A stretch of 64,000 bases of DNA from Azospirillum sp. TSH64 (GTDB lineage: Bacteria; Pseudomonadota; Alphaproteobacteria; Azospirillales; Azospirillaceae). The notes under the pieces were generated by a model. It did no database searches, was not told the origin of the DNA, and was given only the letters and a program-made list of their open reading frames with translations. Positions 17,210-26,576 of the stretch are shown here, one piece after another (within the stretch, counting starts at the first letter, position 1; each line of letters starts with the position of its first letter). Both the position numbers and the translations under genes were made by a program. The DNA lies in assembly GCF_003116035.1 (NCBI RefSeq), contig NZ_LGQW01000015.1:2656338-2720337 (forward strand). Direction: 5' to 3'.

Positions 17210-17818
17210 TTACAGCATCTTCTCCCACCGGGCGAGCGCGTCCGGCGTGGGGTTGACCGCAGGTGCGCAGTCGGAGCGGCCGAGCCGCTCATGATGTTCG
17301 CGCAGTGCCCAGACGACGGTGGGGAAGGCAAGCTCGTCCCAGGGGATGTCCTTCCACTCGAACAGGCCGACCTCCAGGCTTTCCGGGCCGGGCTCCACAT
17401 CGGGCGAGAGCAGGCGGGCGCGGAAGATCATCTGGACCTGGCTGATGCGCGGGATGTCGTAGATCGCCAGCAGATGGTCGATGTCGATGCGCGCCCGCGC
17501 CTCTTCCCAGGCCTCGCGGGCAGCGCCGTCGCGGGTGCTCTCGCGCTCTTCCATATAGCCGGCCGGCAGGGTCCAGTAGCCCTTGCGCGGCTCGATGGAA
17601 CGGCGGCAGAGCAGGATGCGGCCATCCTCCCAGGTCGCCACGGCACCCACCACGATCAGCGGGTTCTGATAGGCGATGTAGCCGCAGTCCGGGCACATCA
17701 GCCGCTCCCGATCCTCGCCGGGCGGGATGGCGCGGACACGCGGGCCACCGCAGTCCGGGCTGCAATCGTACTTGCCGTTATCGGGGGATTTGTCGTCGGG
17801 GAGAGTATCGTCGGGCAT
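17210..17818 (-). CDS. NUDIX hydrolase with N-terminal zinc ribbon
   Basis: A 202-residue protein. Residues 19-47 hold a zinc-ribbon pair (CSPDCGG and CPDCGYIAY), followed by NPLIVVGAVATWEDGRILL and a NUDIX box (GYMEERESTRDGAA, then REAWEEA), with the usual final Gly of the box replaced by Ala. The layout resembles the NudC type, but the SQPWPFPxS NADH-specific motif is missing, so NADH pyrophosphatase activity is not supported. ADP-ribose or another nucleotide derivative is possible. It converges on the ChaN-PDZ gene with only 8 bp between stops. Confidence 0.85.
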   Translation of the reverse strand: MPDDTLPDDKSPDNGKYDCSPDCGGPRVRAIPPGEDRERLMCPDCGYIAYQNPLIVVGAVATWEDGRILLCRRSIEPRKGYWTLPAGYMEERESTRDGAAREAWEEARARIDIDHLLAIYDIPRISQVQMIFRARLLSPDVEPGPESLEVGLFEWKDIPWDELAFPTVVWALREHHERLGRSDCAPAVNPTPDALARWEKML

Positions 17819-17965
17819 GGCTTCCGATATGGCGCGGCCTCCTTGGTTGGGCAAGCGGAGAAAGCGAAAGCCGGGCCGGCGCGGTCCTTGGTACGTTCGC
17901 GCCCTGTTCCAATTCGCGATTCGTTCCGATAGGCTGCTCCCATTCCAGAGCTGAGGGGATTTGGG

Positions 17966-19426
17966 GTGACGCAGTTCCTGGTCAACGGGATGGTGGTGGA
18001 CGGTCTGTCGCTGGGCATCGGGCTGGCGGCCGGTCTGCTGCTGGGCGCCGCCGTCGCCTGGGCGGTGCTGCGCGCCGCTGCCGGCCGGGCCGAGGCGGCC
18101 GCTGCCGTCCTGCATGCCGAGTTCGCCACCCGCCTCGACCTCGCCGAGCGGACCGAGGGCGACCTGCGCGAGGAGATCGAGGCGCGCGACCACCAGATCG
18201 CCCGCCTGCATGGCGAGGTCGCCGGCGCCCGCGAACGCCATGCCCAGCTGTCCACCCGGCTGGAGGCCGAACGGACCGCGGCGGCGGAGAAGATGGCGCT
18301 GTTGGAGCGCGCGCAAGCGGCGCTGGCCGACAGCTTCAAGGCGCTGTCGGCGGAGGCGCTGCACCAGAACAACCGCAGCTTCCTCGATCTGGCGCGGGAG
18401 ACGCTGGCCGGCTTCCAGGAGCAGGCGAAGGGCGACCTCGACAAGCGGCAAACGGCCATCGCCGCCATCGTCGATCCGGTGCGCCAGAGTCTGGAGGCGA
18501 TGGACCGGCAGATCCGCGACCTGGAAAGCACGCGGGCGGGAGCCTATGAGGGGTTGAAGCAACAGGTGCTGTCGCTGGTGGAGACGCAGAGCGCGCTCAG
18601 GGCGGAAACCGGCAACCTGGTCCGGGCTCTCCGCACGCCGGCGGCGCGCGGGCGCTGGGGTGAAATCCAACTGCGCCGGGTCTGCGAGATGGCGGGGATG
18701 CTCGACCACTGCGATTTCGTCGAGCAGGTATCGGTCGACAGCGGCCGGCTGCGCCCCGACCTGATCGTTACGCTGCCCGGCGGCAAGACCCTTGTGGTCG
18801 ATGCCAAGACCCCGCTGGAAGGCTATCTGGACAGCATCCAGGCGGTCGACGACACGGTCAGGCGCGATGGCATGGTCCGCCATGCCCGCCATGTGCGCGA
18901 CCACATGAAGCAGCTCGGCACCAAGGGCTATTGGGACCAGTTCGACGACAGCCCGGAATTCGTCGTGCTGTTTCTGCCCGGCGAGAACTTCTTCTCGGCG
19001 GCGCTGGAGCAGGACCCGGCGCTGATCGAGGCCGGCATCGACCATCGCGTGATTCTGGCAACGCCCACCACCCTGATCGCCTTGCTGCGCGCCGTGGCCT
19101 ATGGCTGGCGGCAGGAGCGGCTGGCCGACAACGCCCGCGAAATCAGCGCGCTCGGCGCCGAGCTGTACAAGCGGCTGTCCGACCTGGGTGGCCATATGGA
19201 CCGGTTGGGCGGGCAGTTGGACAAGGCCGTCGGCTCCTACAACAGCGCGGTCGGCACGCTGGAATCGCGGGTGCTGGTCAGCGCGCGCCGGTTCCGCGAC
19301 CTGCATGCCGCGCCGGACGGGACGGCGGAGATGCCCCTGCTCGAGCCGCTGGACCACAGCCCGCGCCGCCTGCAGGCGACGGAACTGCGCGCGGTGCCAC
19401 CGGTCGAGACCACCGCGGCCGATTGA
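17966..19426 (+). CDS. rmuC: DNA recombination protein RmuC
   Basis: A 486-residue RmuC. An N-terminal membrane helix ([20 protein letters not shown]) is followed by a long coiled coil (about residues 35-190) and a PD-(D/E)XK nuclease-like core: RGRWGEIQLRRVCEMAGML, PDLIVTLPGGKTLVVDAKTPLEGY and FVVLFLPGENFFSAALEQDP. RmuC limits recombination at inverted repeats in E. coli. The start is GTG at 17966 after GAGGGGAT. It is followed by 82 bp and a small zinc-ribbon gene on the same strand. Confidence 0.93.
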   Translation: MTQFLVNGMVVDGLSLGIGLAAGLLLGAAVAWAVLRAAAGRAEAAAAVLHAEFATRLDLAERTEGDLREEIEARDHQIARLHGEVAGARERHAQLSTRLEAERTAAAEKMALLERAQAALADSFKALSAEALHQNNRSFLDLARETLAGFQEQAKGDLDKRQTAIAAIVDPVRQSLEAMDRQIRDLESTRAGAYEGLKQQVLSLVETQSALRAETGNLVRALRTPAARGRWGEIQLRRVCEMAGMLDHCDFVEQVSVDSGRLRPDLIVTLPGGKTLVVDAKTPLEGYLDSIQAVDDTVRRDGMVRHARHVRDHMKQLGTKGYWDQFDDSPEFVVLFLPGENFFSAALEQDPALIEAGIDHRVILATPTTLIALLRAVAYGWRQERLADNAREISALGAELYKRLSDLGGHMDRLGGQLDKAVGSYNSAVGTLESRVLVSARRFRDLHAAPDGTAEMPLLEPLDHSPRRLQATELRAVPPVETTAAD

Positions 19427-19508
19427 GGCATTCCGACCGATGGATGCAGAACCGTCGGCGTGCTATCCCTGCGGCCTGACAGGTTTATAGATGCGATGGA
19501 ATCCGCCG

Positions 19509-19712
19509 ATGACTGACCATGCAGCAACCGGCCAAACGGCAACCGAACAGACCGTCCGCTGCGACCGCTGTGCCCACCGCTATTCCGCCGCCGAGGAAGG
19601 GTGCCCGCGCTGCCGGTCGATTCGCCGCACCAACGCCGTCATCGTGGCGCTGCTGGTGATGCTGGTGATCCTGGCCCTGGTTGGCTGGGTCGGCACTTTG
19701 GTCTTGACCTGA
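19509..19712 (+). CDS. small zinc-ribbon membrane protein (67 aa)
   Basis: A tiny protein with two CxxC pairs (RCDRCAHRYSA and GCPRCRS, residues about 17-38) followed by one strong transmembrane helix (NAVIVALLVMLVILALVGWVGTLVLT) that ends the chain. This looks like a cytoplasmic zinc ribbon anchored to the membrane. I do not recognise a named family. A similar 66-residue protein lies at 22062, on the other side of the chemoreceptor gene. The ATG at 19509 is chosen; one at 19491 would add six residues. Confidence 0.65.
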   Translation: MTDHAATGQTATEQTVRCDRCAHRYSAAEEGCPRCRSIRRTNAVIVALLVMLVILALVGWVGTLVLT

Positions 19713-19779
19713 GATCTACGCCGGCACTTTGGATGGTCTTTGCGCAGACGTTGCACAATCTGCAGGCAACGCGCACAAC

Positions 19780-19807
19780 GAAACATCATTGCTGTTTTCC
19801 CCGATAA
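19780..19807 (+). promoter_or_regulatory. possible FliA (sigma-28) promoter upstream of the chemoreceptor
   Basis: GAAA at 19780-19783, a 16-bp spacer and CCCGATAA at 19800-19807 resemble the motility consensus TAAA-N15-GCCGATAA (three of four and seven of eight bases). It ends 81 bp before the receptor start. That a motility sigma factor reads it is an inference. Confidence 0.4.
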
Positions 19808-19888
19808 TCGAGCAAGTTTTTTGCTTGTCATATTAGGGTTATTTTGAGAAGCAACCCCATGCCGTCGTTTCTGCGCAGGGGTTGCATA

Positions 19889-21913
19889 ATGCTGAGAAAC
19901 CTCCGGATTGCCGCGCTTACCAACCTGTTCGGGGTGGTGGTCACGCTGGGTTTCCTGGCGGTGGTCGTCACCGGTGCGCTGGCGATCCGCGAGTTGAAGG
20001 TGGGCGGGCCGATCTACCAGCGCATCGTGCTGGGCAAGGATCTCATCGCCGACATCCTTCCGCCTCCGGAATATGTGATCGAAGCCTATCTGGAGGCGAC
20101 GCTGGCGATGAACGAACCGGCGTCGGTCGAGCAGCGCCGGGCGCGGCTGGTGCAACTGCGCAAGGATTATGACGAGCGGCATGAGTACTGGCTCAAGGAG
20201 AGCTTCGAGCCGTCGCTGCTCACCCAACTGACCCGGACCTCCCACACGCCGGTGATGCGATTCTGGACCGAGGTCGAGACTAGGTTCCTGCCGGCGCTGG
20301 CCCGCAAGGACGAGGCGGCGACGCGTGCCTCCTACGCGGTGATCGCCGAGGCCTATGCCGCCCACCGCGCCGTCGTCGACCGCATCGTCGAGGACACCAA
20401 CCGCTACAACAGCGAGACGGAGGTCTATGCCACCGGACGCGAGGACCTGTTCATGACCGCGGTGTGGGGCGTCTCGGCCCTGGTGCTGGCGGTCGTGATG
20501 CTCGGCGTGTTCGGCATCCGGCGCCGGGTGGTGCGGCCGGTGGGCGAGCTGACCGCGGCGATGCGGGCCTTGGCGCAGGGCGACCTGACCGTCGCCATTC
20601 CCGGGGCCGACCGCGGTGACGAGGTCGGGGCGATGGCCCAGGCCCTGCGCGTCTTCAAGGAGAATGCGGAGGAGGCCCGGCGCCTGCACCGCCTGCGCGA
20701 TGAGGAGCGCGAGCGGTCGGAGCGCGAAAAGCAGGCAGCCCTGCTGCGCATGGCCGAAACGGTCGAGATCGAGGCATCGAACGCCGTTGACGTGGTGGCC
20801 AGCCAGACCAGCCAGATGGCCGGCAATGCCACCCGCATGGCCGAATCGGCCCGCGCGGTCAGCGACAACAGCCAGACCGTCGCCGCGGCCGCGACCCAGG
20901 CGCTGTCGAACGCCCAGACCGTCGCCGCCGCATCGGAACAGTTGAGCGCCTCCATCCGCGAGATCGCGACGCAGATCAGCACCGCGACCACGATGACCGG
21001 CGACGCCGTCGGCGCCTCGATCCGGGCCGAGGAGACCATCCAGCGTCTGGCCGAGGCGGTGACCCGTATCGGCGAGGTGACGGACCTGATCAACGATGTC
21101 GCCGGCCAGACCAACCTGCTGGCGCTGAACGCCACCATCGAGGCGGCGCGGGCAGGGGAGGCGGGCAAGGGCTTCGCCGTCGTCGCCAGCGAGGTGAAGC
21201 AGCTGGCCGGCCAGACCGCGCGGGCGACGGACGAGATCGAAAGCCAGATCGCCGCCATCCAGGCGACAACGGCCGAGGCGGTGCGCGCCGTGCGCGCCAT
21301 CGCCGAGCGGGTGCGCGGCGTCGAAACCGTGTCGGCCACCGTTGCCGCCGCCATCGAGGAGCAGGAAGCGGCGACCGGCGAGATCGCCCGCAATGTCGTC
21401 CAGACCTCCAACGCCGCGCAGGAGGTGGCGACCCGCATTGCCGCCGTCTCGCAGGAGGCGACTGCGACCGGCGAGCGTGCCAACGAGGTCAACAGCCTGT
21501 CCGTGAATGTCGCCGCCAGCATCGACCAGCTCCGCCGCGTGCTGATCGAAGCGATCCGCACGGCGACGCCGGAGGTGAACCGCCGGTCCGCCCCGCGCTA
21601 TCCGCTGAACCGTCCCGGCAGGCTGTCGGTGGGCGGGCGCGAACTGCCGGTGACGGTGGACAACGCGTCGGAGGGTGGCGCCCAGCTGAGCGGGCTGCCG
21701 CAGGAGGCATGGTCCGGTCTGGCGGAGGGGAGCGCGCTGCGCATTGCCTTGCCGGGGCTGGAGCCGGTGGCTGCCGTTGTCCGGGGGCTGGATCGCGGCG
21801 GCGCCGGCCGGCTGCATGTCACCTTCACCCTGTCCGGCGCCGAGCGCGACCGCTTTGCCGCGCAGTTCGGCCGCAGCGTCGCCGGGCTGGCTGCGCTCGA
21901 CCGTGCCGCCTGA
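19889..21913 (+). CDS. methyl-accepting chemotaxis protein with C-terminal PilZ domain (Tlp1-like)
   Basis: A 674-residue transducer. Transmembrane helix 1 (about residues 13-33) and helix 2 (about 195-215) bracket a helical periplasmic sensor. A HAMP domain follows ([20 protein letters not shown]), then the signalling hairpin with its conserved tip [20 protein letters not shown]. The last 100 residues form a PilZ domain: [17 protein letters not shown] and DNASEGGA give the RxxxR and [D/N]xSxxG c-di-GMP-binding motifs. Azospirillum Tlp1, an energy-taxis receptor, has this architecture. The ATG at 19889 follows AGGGG and starts directly before helix 1. Confidence 0.92.
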   Translation: MLRNLRIAALTNLFGVVVTLGFLAVVVTGALAIRELKVGGPIYQRIVLGKDLIADILPPPEYVIEAYLEATLAMNEPASVEQRRARLVQLRKDYDERHEYWLKESFEPSLLTQLTRTSHTPVMRFWTEVETRFLPALARKDEAATRASYAVIAEAYAAHRAVVDRIVEDTNRYNSETEVYATGREDLFMTAVWGVSALVLAVVMLGVFGIRRRVVRPVGELTAAMRALAQGDLTVAIPGADRGDEVGAMAQALRVFKENAEEARRLHRLRDEERERSEREKQAALLRMAETVEIEASNAVDVVASQTSQMAGNATRMAESARAVSDNSQTVAAAATQALSNAQTVAAASEQLSASIREIATQISTATTMTGDAVGASIRAEETIQRLAEAVTRIGEVTDLINDVAGQTNLLALNATIEAARAGEAGKGFAVVASEVKQLAGQTARATDEIESQIAAIQATTAEAVRAVRAIAERVRGVETVSATVAAAIEEQEAATGEIARNVVQTSNAAQEVATRIAAVSQEATATGERANEVNSLSVNVAASIDQLRRVLIEAIRTATPEVNRRSAPRYPLNRPGRLSVGGRELPVTVDNASEGGAQLSGLPQEAWSGLAEGSALRIALPGLEPVAAVVRGLDRGGAGRLHVTFTLSGAERDRFAAQFGRSVAGLAALDRAA

Positions 21914-22061
21914 ACGGTTGCGGCTGCCGGCTAGCGGCTGCCCTGCGGCGGTCAGGGAATAACCTTAATTATGACAGTGATTTCATGACGGTTCGGCGGT
22001 TGCCGGGTTCAGAATGGCGGCGGTTCCTGGGCTGCCCGCCCGTTCTGAAAGCCTCTGCGCC

Positions 22062-22262
22062 ATGGTCGAAACCACCGCCTGTCCCTATTGCGGGTCCGAT
22101 TACGGGCATGGTCCCAACGACTGCCCGCTCTGCCGGTCCGCCCGGCGCAAGGATCTGGTGGTGCGCTGCGTCATCGGGCTGATGTTCCTGGTCCCGATCC
22201 TGACGCTGTTCGCCACCATCCTGCTGGACAACGGCATGGGCAAGATGCTGTCGATGGACTGA
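22062..22262 (+). CDS. small zinc-ribbon membrane protein (66 aa)
   Basis: Two CxxC pairs (ACPYCGSDYG and DCPLCRSARR) are followed by one membrane helix (CVIGLMFLVPILTLFATILL) and a short tail. It has the same build and size as the protein at 19509: a ribbon, a basic stretch, then a C-terminal helix. No family name is recognised. The ATG at 22062 is chosen; an upstream in-frame start at 22014 adds 16 unconserved residues. It lies 148 bp downstream of the PilZ-chemoreceptor gene on the same strand and could be co-transcribed with it. Confidence 0.62.
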   Translation: MVETTACPYCGSDYGHGPNDCPLCRSARRKDLVVRCVIGLMFLVPILTLFATILLDNGMGKMLSMD

Positions 22263-22281
22263 TGTCGGGGCTTGACGGGGC

Positions 22282-23415
22282 CTACATGTGCCCGGTGCGT
22301 GCGGACTGTTCCAGCGCCTTGATGTGGGACAGGCCGGGCAGGATCTCCGATTTCACGAATTCCATGCGGCGGTTGGGACCGCCGCCGCCGCGGGCGAAGC
22401 GGTGCTTCCACAGGTTCATCTTCACCGCCAGACCGCAGAGCACACCGCCAATGGTGACGTGGTGCGAGGCAATCAGCTCGCGGATCGATCGGAAGGTGTC
22501 GGCGTTGATGTCGCTCCAGAAATCCTTGGAGCGGTTGTCGAAGCTTTCGAACCGGCCGGTGATGGAGGTCGCGATGTCGGTCAGGTCGCGGGCGATCTCG
22601 TCGAGCATGCGCATCTGGCGGGAGTCGCGCTTGACCTCGGCGGAGCTGCGGATCTCCTCCATCCAGCTGACGAAGCGCTGAACCTCCGGCACGATCTCGT
22701 CCAGGCATTTGCGGAAATAGGCGAGGGACAGGAAGATGTCGCCATATTCCTCGAGGAATTTCGGGATGTCGTTCAGCCCGATGTCCAGCCGGTCGGCCAT
22801 CATGCGCAGGTTGCGCAGGGCCTCGTCCCGGTTGGGGTTGGCGAACAGCTGGATGATGTCGGTCACGTCGGCGACCTGAAGCTCCTCCGTGCCATAGACA
22901 TATTCCATCAGCGGGCGGGTGAAGACCCGCATGTAGCTGGTCAGTTCGGCCTTCTTGCGTTCGGACAGGGTCAGCGATTCGACGTTGTTGACGTCGATGT
23001 TCAACCGCCGCAGCTCGATCCGCGAGGAATAGACGTCGAAGCTGGAGGCGGCGCCGATCTTCTCCAGCTTCACCAGGTCGCGTTCGATCTCGTCCTTGTA
23101 GGATTCGAAATAGGAGGGGATGTGGCGGGGAGACACCTGGCCGCTGCCGGCCTGGGCGTCGCGGAACATCTCCACCACGGTCTGAAGCCGGACATTCTTG
23201 ATCAGGCGCGCGTGCTGAAGACCAGGCGTTTCCAGCGGGATCGCCGACAAAGGCAGGATGTGAAGGGAGTCGCGGGCCTCGTCGTCCCAGGTCTTGCGCT
23301 GTTCCGTATCGGGCGTGGACTTCGCGTCCGCCGCCGTATCGCTTGCCCCACCGTCCAACCGACCGTCTCCCACTGCCGTCTCGCGTCCCGTGCCGGCGAT
23401 TATCGCAGAGCGCAC
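22282..23415 (-). CDS. conserved-looking hypothetical protein, helical, 377 aa
   Basis: I do not recognise this protein. After about 50 low-complexity residues, it is soluble and largely helical and charged, e.g. IPSYFESYKDEIERDLVKLE, LTLSERKKAELTSYMRVFT, NLRMMADRLDIGLNDIPKFL and MLDEIARDLTDIATSITGRF. One short hydrophobic stretch (HVTIGGVLCGLAVKM) lies near residue 325. There is no signal peptide or catalytic motif that I can name. The codon use and evenly amphipathic pattern suggest a real protein. The start is taken as GTG at 23415, as no later start precedes the ordered part. It converges on the zinc-ribbon gene at 22262 with a 19-bp gap. Confidence 0.7.
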   Translation of the reverse strand: MRSAIIAGTGRETAVGDGRLDGGASDTAADAKSTPDTEQRKTWDDEARDSLHILPLSAIPLETPGLQHARLIKNVRLQTVVEMFRDAQAGSGQVSPRHIPSYFESYKDEIERDLVKLEKIGAASSFDVYSSRIELRRLNIDVNNVESLTLSERKKAELTSYMRVFTRPLMEYVYGTEELQVADVTDIIQLFANPNRDEALRNLRMMADRLDIGLNDIPKFLEEYGDIFLSLAYFRKCLDEIVPEVQRFVSWMEEIRSSAEVKRDSRQMRMLDEIARDLTDIATSITGRFESFDNRSKDFWSDINADTFRSIRELIASHHVTIGGVLCGLAVKMNLWKHRFARGGGGPNRRMEFVKSEILPGLSHIKALEQSARTGHM

Positions 23416-23529
23416 CTTACAACAGGAGTCAGGGCTGACAAGGATCGAGATGTGGCGGATTGCCGCACAACAGGCCGCGGCAGGCCGAGAGGCGCGGGTG
23501 TCCTCCTGCCGGCGCGCCGCGGCGGGCGG

Positions 23530-23751
23530 TCAGTGGACGCTGACCGGCTCCATGTCGTTCTGGACGATGGCGGCGAAGGCCAGCTCGCGGTCGGCGACGA
23601 CGCTCAGCGGCGTGCCGTCGGCGGCGTGGATGGCGAAGGCGGCGGCGCCGTCCACCTCCACCGGGCGGACATAGGCGACGTCGCCCAGGCCGAAGCTGGC
23701 GAAATCCTGGGTCGACAGCTGGCGCAGCTGGCTGTGGGTATCGTTCATCAT
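23530..23751 (-). CDS. DUF1150 family protein
   Basis: A 73-residue protein matching DUF1150: LSTQDFASFGLGDVAYVRPV and a body with FAIHAADGTPLSVVADRELA. In alphaproteobacteria this family is often encoded beside an Hsp20 gene, as here (91 bp downstream). Its role is unknown; a link to heat stress is inferred from this pairing. The start is one of two adjacent ATG codons at 23751 and 23748. Confidence 0.85.
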   Translation of the reverse strand: MMNDTHSQLRQLSTQDFASFGLGDVAYVRPVEVDGAAAFAIHAADGTPLSVVADRELAFAAIVQNDMEPVSVH

Positions 23752-23842
23752 GGTCTTGGTCTCCCGCGGCTCCCCGTCATGGGCGGCCGCGCGTGCAGAG
23801 TATCGGGGGCGAGGGTATCAGGGAAGACAGCGGGAAGGGGGA

Positions 23843-24319
23843 TCAGTCGTCCCGGCCGTCGGCGGACACGTCGATGGTGCGGGGCATCGCACCGGCGGCG
23901 GTCTTCTTCGGCTGTTCGATCTTGATCGTGCGGACCTTCGGCTCCGGCATCGGGCGGGTCAGGTCGATGTTGAGCAGCCCGTTGTCGAGCGAGCAGCCCA
24001 CCACCTCGATCCCTTCGGCCAGCACGAAGCTGCGCTGGAACTGCCGCGCGGCGATGCCGCGGTGCAGATAGACGCGCGACTTGTCGTCGGTCTGGCGGCC
24101 GCGGATGACGAGCTGGTTGTCTTCGATCTGGACCGACAGGTCATCGGAGGTGAAACCGGCCACGGCAAGCGTGATGCGGAGGCCGTCGTCGCCGATCTGC
24201 TCGATGTTGTATGGGGGATAGCCTTCGGCCGAATTCTTGGCGATCCGGTCGAGCGTCCGCTCGAACTGGTCGAAGCCGAGCAGAAGCGGGCTGTTGAAGA
24301 GCGAAAGGCGAGTGGTCAC
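23843..24319 (-). CDS. Hsp20/alpha-crystallin family small heat-shock protein (IbpA-like)
   Basis: A 158-residue ATP-independent holdase. The N-terminus (FNSPLLLGFDQFERTLDRI) and YPPYNIEQIGDDGLRITLAVAG lead into an alpha-crystallin domain (about residues 35-125) with LVIRGRQTDDKSRVYLHRGI and the GLLNIDL end motif. It binds unfolding proteins to keep them refoldable. The start is GTG at 24319 with a GAGGAGGAT ribosome site. A possible heat-shock promoter lies at 24417-24449. A second, shorter-tailed paralogue lies at 56747-57235 in this window. Confidence 0.92.
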   Translation of the reverse strand: MTTRLSLFNSPLLLGFDQFERTLDRIAKNSAEGYPPYNIEQIGDDGLRITLAVAGFTSDDLSVQIEDNQLVIRGRQTDDKSRVYLHRGIAARQFQRSFVLAEGIEVVGCSLDNGLLNIDLTRPMPEPKVRTIKIEQPKKTAAGAMPRTIDVSADGRDD

Positions 24320-24416
24320 GACGCATCCTCCTCACGACGGGAGCGAGTTGCGGAAGGTGGGCCCGTTTCCGGCGCCCGGCGGGTCGGCGGCCCAGCATCT
24401 ACCGGCGCCGCCATGC

Positions 24417-24449
24417 CTATAGATTGGGAGAGCCGCGGCTGCGGTCAAG
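24417..24449 (-). promoter_or_regulatory. possible promoter for the Hsp20-DUF1150 pair
   Basis: On the minus strand, CTTGAC (24449-24444) and CTATAG (24422-24417) are separated by 21 bp. The boxes resemble alphaproteobacterial RpoH or sigma-70 elements, but the spacing is longer than usual. It overlaps the last codons of the upstream oxidase gene. Confidence 0.3.
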
Positions 24450-25605
24450 AACCCTGTGCGCCTCTGGAATGGTTAAGAATCTCAGGCGCCTCGCCAAGCT
24501 CCATGGCCACCGCGTCGGCGATGGCAAGGCAGGAGGTCAGGCCCGGCGATTCGATGCCGAACAGGTTGACCAGCCCGGCCATCCCATGGGCGCCCGGTCC
24601 CTGGATCAGGAAGTCCGCCTGCGGCTGTCCCGGGCCGCTCAGCTTCGGCCGCACGCCGGAATAGGCCGGCACCAGCGCATTGTCCGGCAACCCCGGCCAA
24701 TAGGCGCGGACCGCGTCGTAGAAGGAGTCGGCCCTGGCGGGGTCGACGGCATAATCGATGCCGCCATTGACGTCGCCCAGCCATTCCACGTCGGGACCGA
24801 AGCGGGCCTGTCCGCCAAGGTCCAGCGTCAGGTGGACCCCCAGCCCGCCCTCCACCGGCACCGGATAGACCAGCCGCGAGAAGGGGGAACGGCCGGCGGC
24901 CAGCGCATAGTAATTGCCCTTGGCCAGCACCCTCGGCGGCACGTGGGCGACGTCCAGCCCCTCCAGGCCGCGGGCGACGGCCCAGGCACCCAGCCCGGCG
25001 GCATTGACCAGGGTGGAGCAGGCGATGCGCATCGGCTCCGCCCCGCCGACCTCCAGCTCGAATCCGGCCGCGGTGCGGTGGGAGCGCTCCAACGGGCTCA
25101 GCAGCGCCAGCATCGCCCCTAGGTCCTCCGCGTCGCCCAGCAAAGCCAGCATCAGCCCATGGCTGTCGATGATGCCGGTGGAGGGCGACAGCAGGGCGCC
25201 GACGGTGCGCAGGTTCGGCTCCCATCGCATCGCGGTGGTGGCGTCGATCTCCGTCAGGTCGGTGACGCCGTTGGCCGCCGCCTGGGCGCGGATCGCCGCC
25301 AGCTTCGGAAGCTGCTCCTCCTCCGTCGCGACGATCAGCTTACCGATGCGGCGATGCTCCACCCCGTGGCCGGTGCAGTAGTCGTAGAGCGCGTCGCGGC
25401 CGGGCACGCACAGCCGTGCGCGCAGGCTGCCGGTCGGATAATAGATGCCGGCATGGATGACTTCGGAGTTGCGCGAGCTGGTGCCGGTGCCGATGGCCTC
25501 TTCCGCCTCCAGCACGATCACCTCGCGCCCGGCCCGCGCCAGCCGCCGCGCCACCGCCAGACCGACCACGCCCGCCCCGACGACCACGCACTCCACCTGC
25601 TCCAT
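24445..25605 (-). CDS. FAD-dependent oxidoreductase, L-2-hydroxyglutarate oxidase-like
   Basis: A 386-residue DAO-family flavoenzyme. The Rossmann motif [17 protein letters not shown] is at the N-terminus, followed by the ADP-binding Glu of [11 protein letters not shown] and [20 protein letters not shown], a hallmark of LhgO. The C-terminus carries [13 protein letters not shown] and [16 protein letters not shown]. LhgO oxidises L-2-hydroxyglutarate to 2-oxoglutarate and passes electrons to the membrane quinone pool. The substrate is inferred from these motifs; other 2-hydroxy acids are possible. It is upstream of Hsp20 on the same strand. Confidence 0.85.
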   Translation of the reverse strand: MEQVECVVVGAGVVGLAVARRLARAGREVIVLEAEEAIGTGTSSRNSEVIHAGIYYPTGSLRARLCVPGRDALYDYCTGHGVEHRRIGKLIVATEEEQLPKLAAIRAQAAANGVTDLTEIDATTAMRWEPNLRTVGALLSPSTGIIDSHGLMLALLGDAEDLGAMLALLSPLERSHRTAAGFELEVGGAEPMRIACSTLVNAAGLGAWAVARGLEGLDVAHVPPRVLAKGNYYALAAGRSPFSRLVYPVPVEGGLGVHLTLDLGGQARFGPDVEWLGDVNGGIDYAVDPARADSFYDAVRAYWPGLPDNALVPAYSGVRPKLSGPGQPQADFLIQGPGAHGMAGLVNLFGIESPGLTSCLAIADAVAMELGEAPEILNHSRGAQGS

Positions 25606-25710
25606 CGTCTCAGTCCCGCCTGCCGCTTGCGCCGCCGGGAAGGGGAGCGGAAAAGGACGGGGCTTGCAAGAGGTTCCGGATATGCCGTTGGGCCCGCATA
25701 TGCGTCAGGC

Positions 25711-25738
25711 TTGACTCGGCCGCGCCAATGGGTATTGT
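25711..25738 (+). promoter_or_regulatory. sigma-70-type promoter for rpsD
   Basis: TTGACT (25711-25716), a 16-bp spacer and TATTGT (25733-25738) lie about 120 bp upstream of rpsD, with no gene between. This is a good match to the housekeeping consensus. Confidence 0.55.
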
Positions 25739-25860
25739 GCGCGCCTTCACCTCCTGGGAAAGCGGGCGCGCGCAATTTTTGACGCCCCGTCCGCCGCCTG
25801 AACAGGGCGGCCGGAACTACCGGGACAACATCAACTCGTGTCCAACGAGGCCTGAGAGCT

Positions 25861-26475
25861 ATGAGCAAGCGTCAAGAGTCCAAATACAAGATCGACCGCC
25901 GCCTTGGCGTCAACCTGTGGGGCCGCGCCAAGAGCCCGCTGAACAAGCGCGAGTATGGCCCCGGCCAGCACGGCCAGCGCCGCAAGAAGCCGTCGGACTA
26001 CGGTCTGCAGCTGATGGCCAAGCAGAAGCTGAAGGGCTACTACGGCAACATCGGCGAGAAGCAGTTCCGCCGCATCTATGCCGAGGCCGTCCGCCGCAAG
26101 GGCGACACCGGCGAGAACCTGATCGGCCTGCTGGAGCGCCGTCTGGACGCCGTGGTCTACCGCATGAAGTTCGCGCCGACCCCGTTCGCCGCCCGTCAGC
26201 TGGTCAACCATGGCCACATCCTGGTCAACGGCCGCCGCCTGAACGTCTCTTCGGCCCGCATCAAGGACAACGACACCGTCGAGGTGCGCGCCAAGTCCAA
26301 GCAGATGGCGCTGATCCTGGAAGCCTCGGCCTCCGGCGAGCGTGACATCCCCGACTATCTGGAAGTCGACGGCAGCGCCCTGAAGGGCCGCTTCGTCCGC
26401 GCCCCGCTGCTGGCCGACGTTCCGTACCCGGTCCAGATGGAACCGAACCTGGTCATCGAGTTCTACTCGCGCTGA
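25861..26475 (+). CDS. rpsD: 30S ribosomal protein S4
   Basis: A 204-residue S4, full length for the family. It begins [20 protein letters not shown]. The S4 RNA-binding domain covers about residues 95-155 ([33 protein letters not shown]). S4 nucleates assembly of the 30S body by binding 16S rRNA. It is a stand-alone gene here with its own promoter and terminator, not part of the alpha operon as in E. coli; this is usual in alphaproteobacteria. Confidence 0.97.
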   Translation: MSKRQESKYKIDRRLGVNLWGRAKSPLNKREYGPGQHGQRRKKPSDYGLQLMAKQKLKGYYGNIGEKQFRRIYAEAVRRKGDTGENLIGLLERRLDAVVYRMKFAPTPFAARQLVNHGHILVNGRRLNVSSARIKDNDTVEVRAKSKQMALILEASASGERDIPDYLEVDGSALKGRFVRAPLLADVPYPVQMEPNLVIEFYSR

Positions 26476-26500
26476 TCGGTCGGCTCCTGCCGAACGCGAA

Positions 26501-26528
26501 AGGCCGCTCCCTCGGGGGCGGCCTTTTT
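26501..26528 (+). terminator. rho-independent terminator of rpsD
   Basis: AGGCCGC and GCGGCCT flank a short GC loop and are followed by TTTT. It is 26 bp after the rpsD stop and is a textbook intrinsic terminator. Confidence 0.85.
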
Positions 26529-26576
26529 GCTTTTGGGGCCGCAGCGTTCCGGTGTGGTCGGCCGGCAGCCCGGCAG

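Noticed and set aside
17819..19357. N-terminal extension of the NUDIX frame to 715 codons
   Set aside because: The extra part is antisense to RmuC. The zinc ribbon and NUDIX domain begin after the ATG at 17818.
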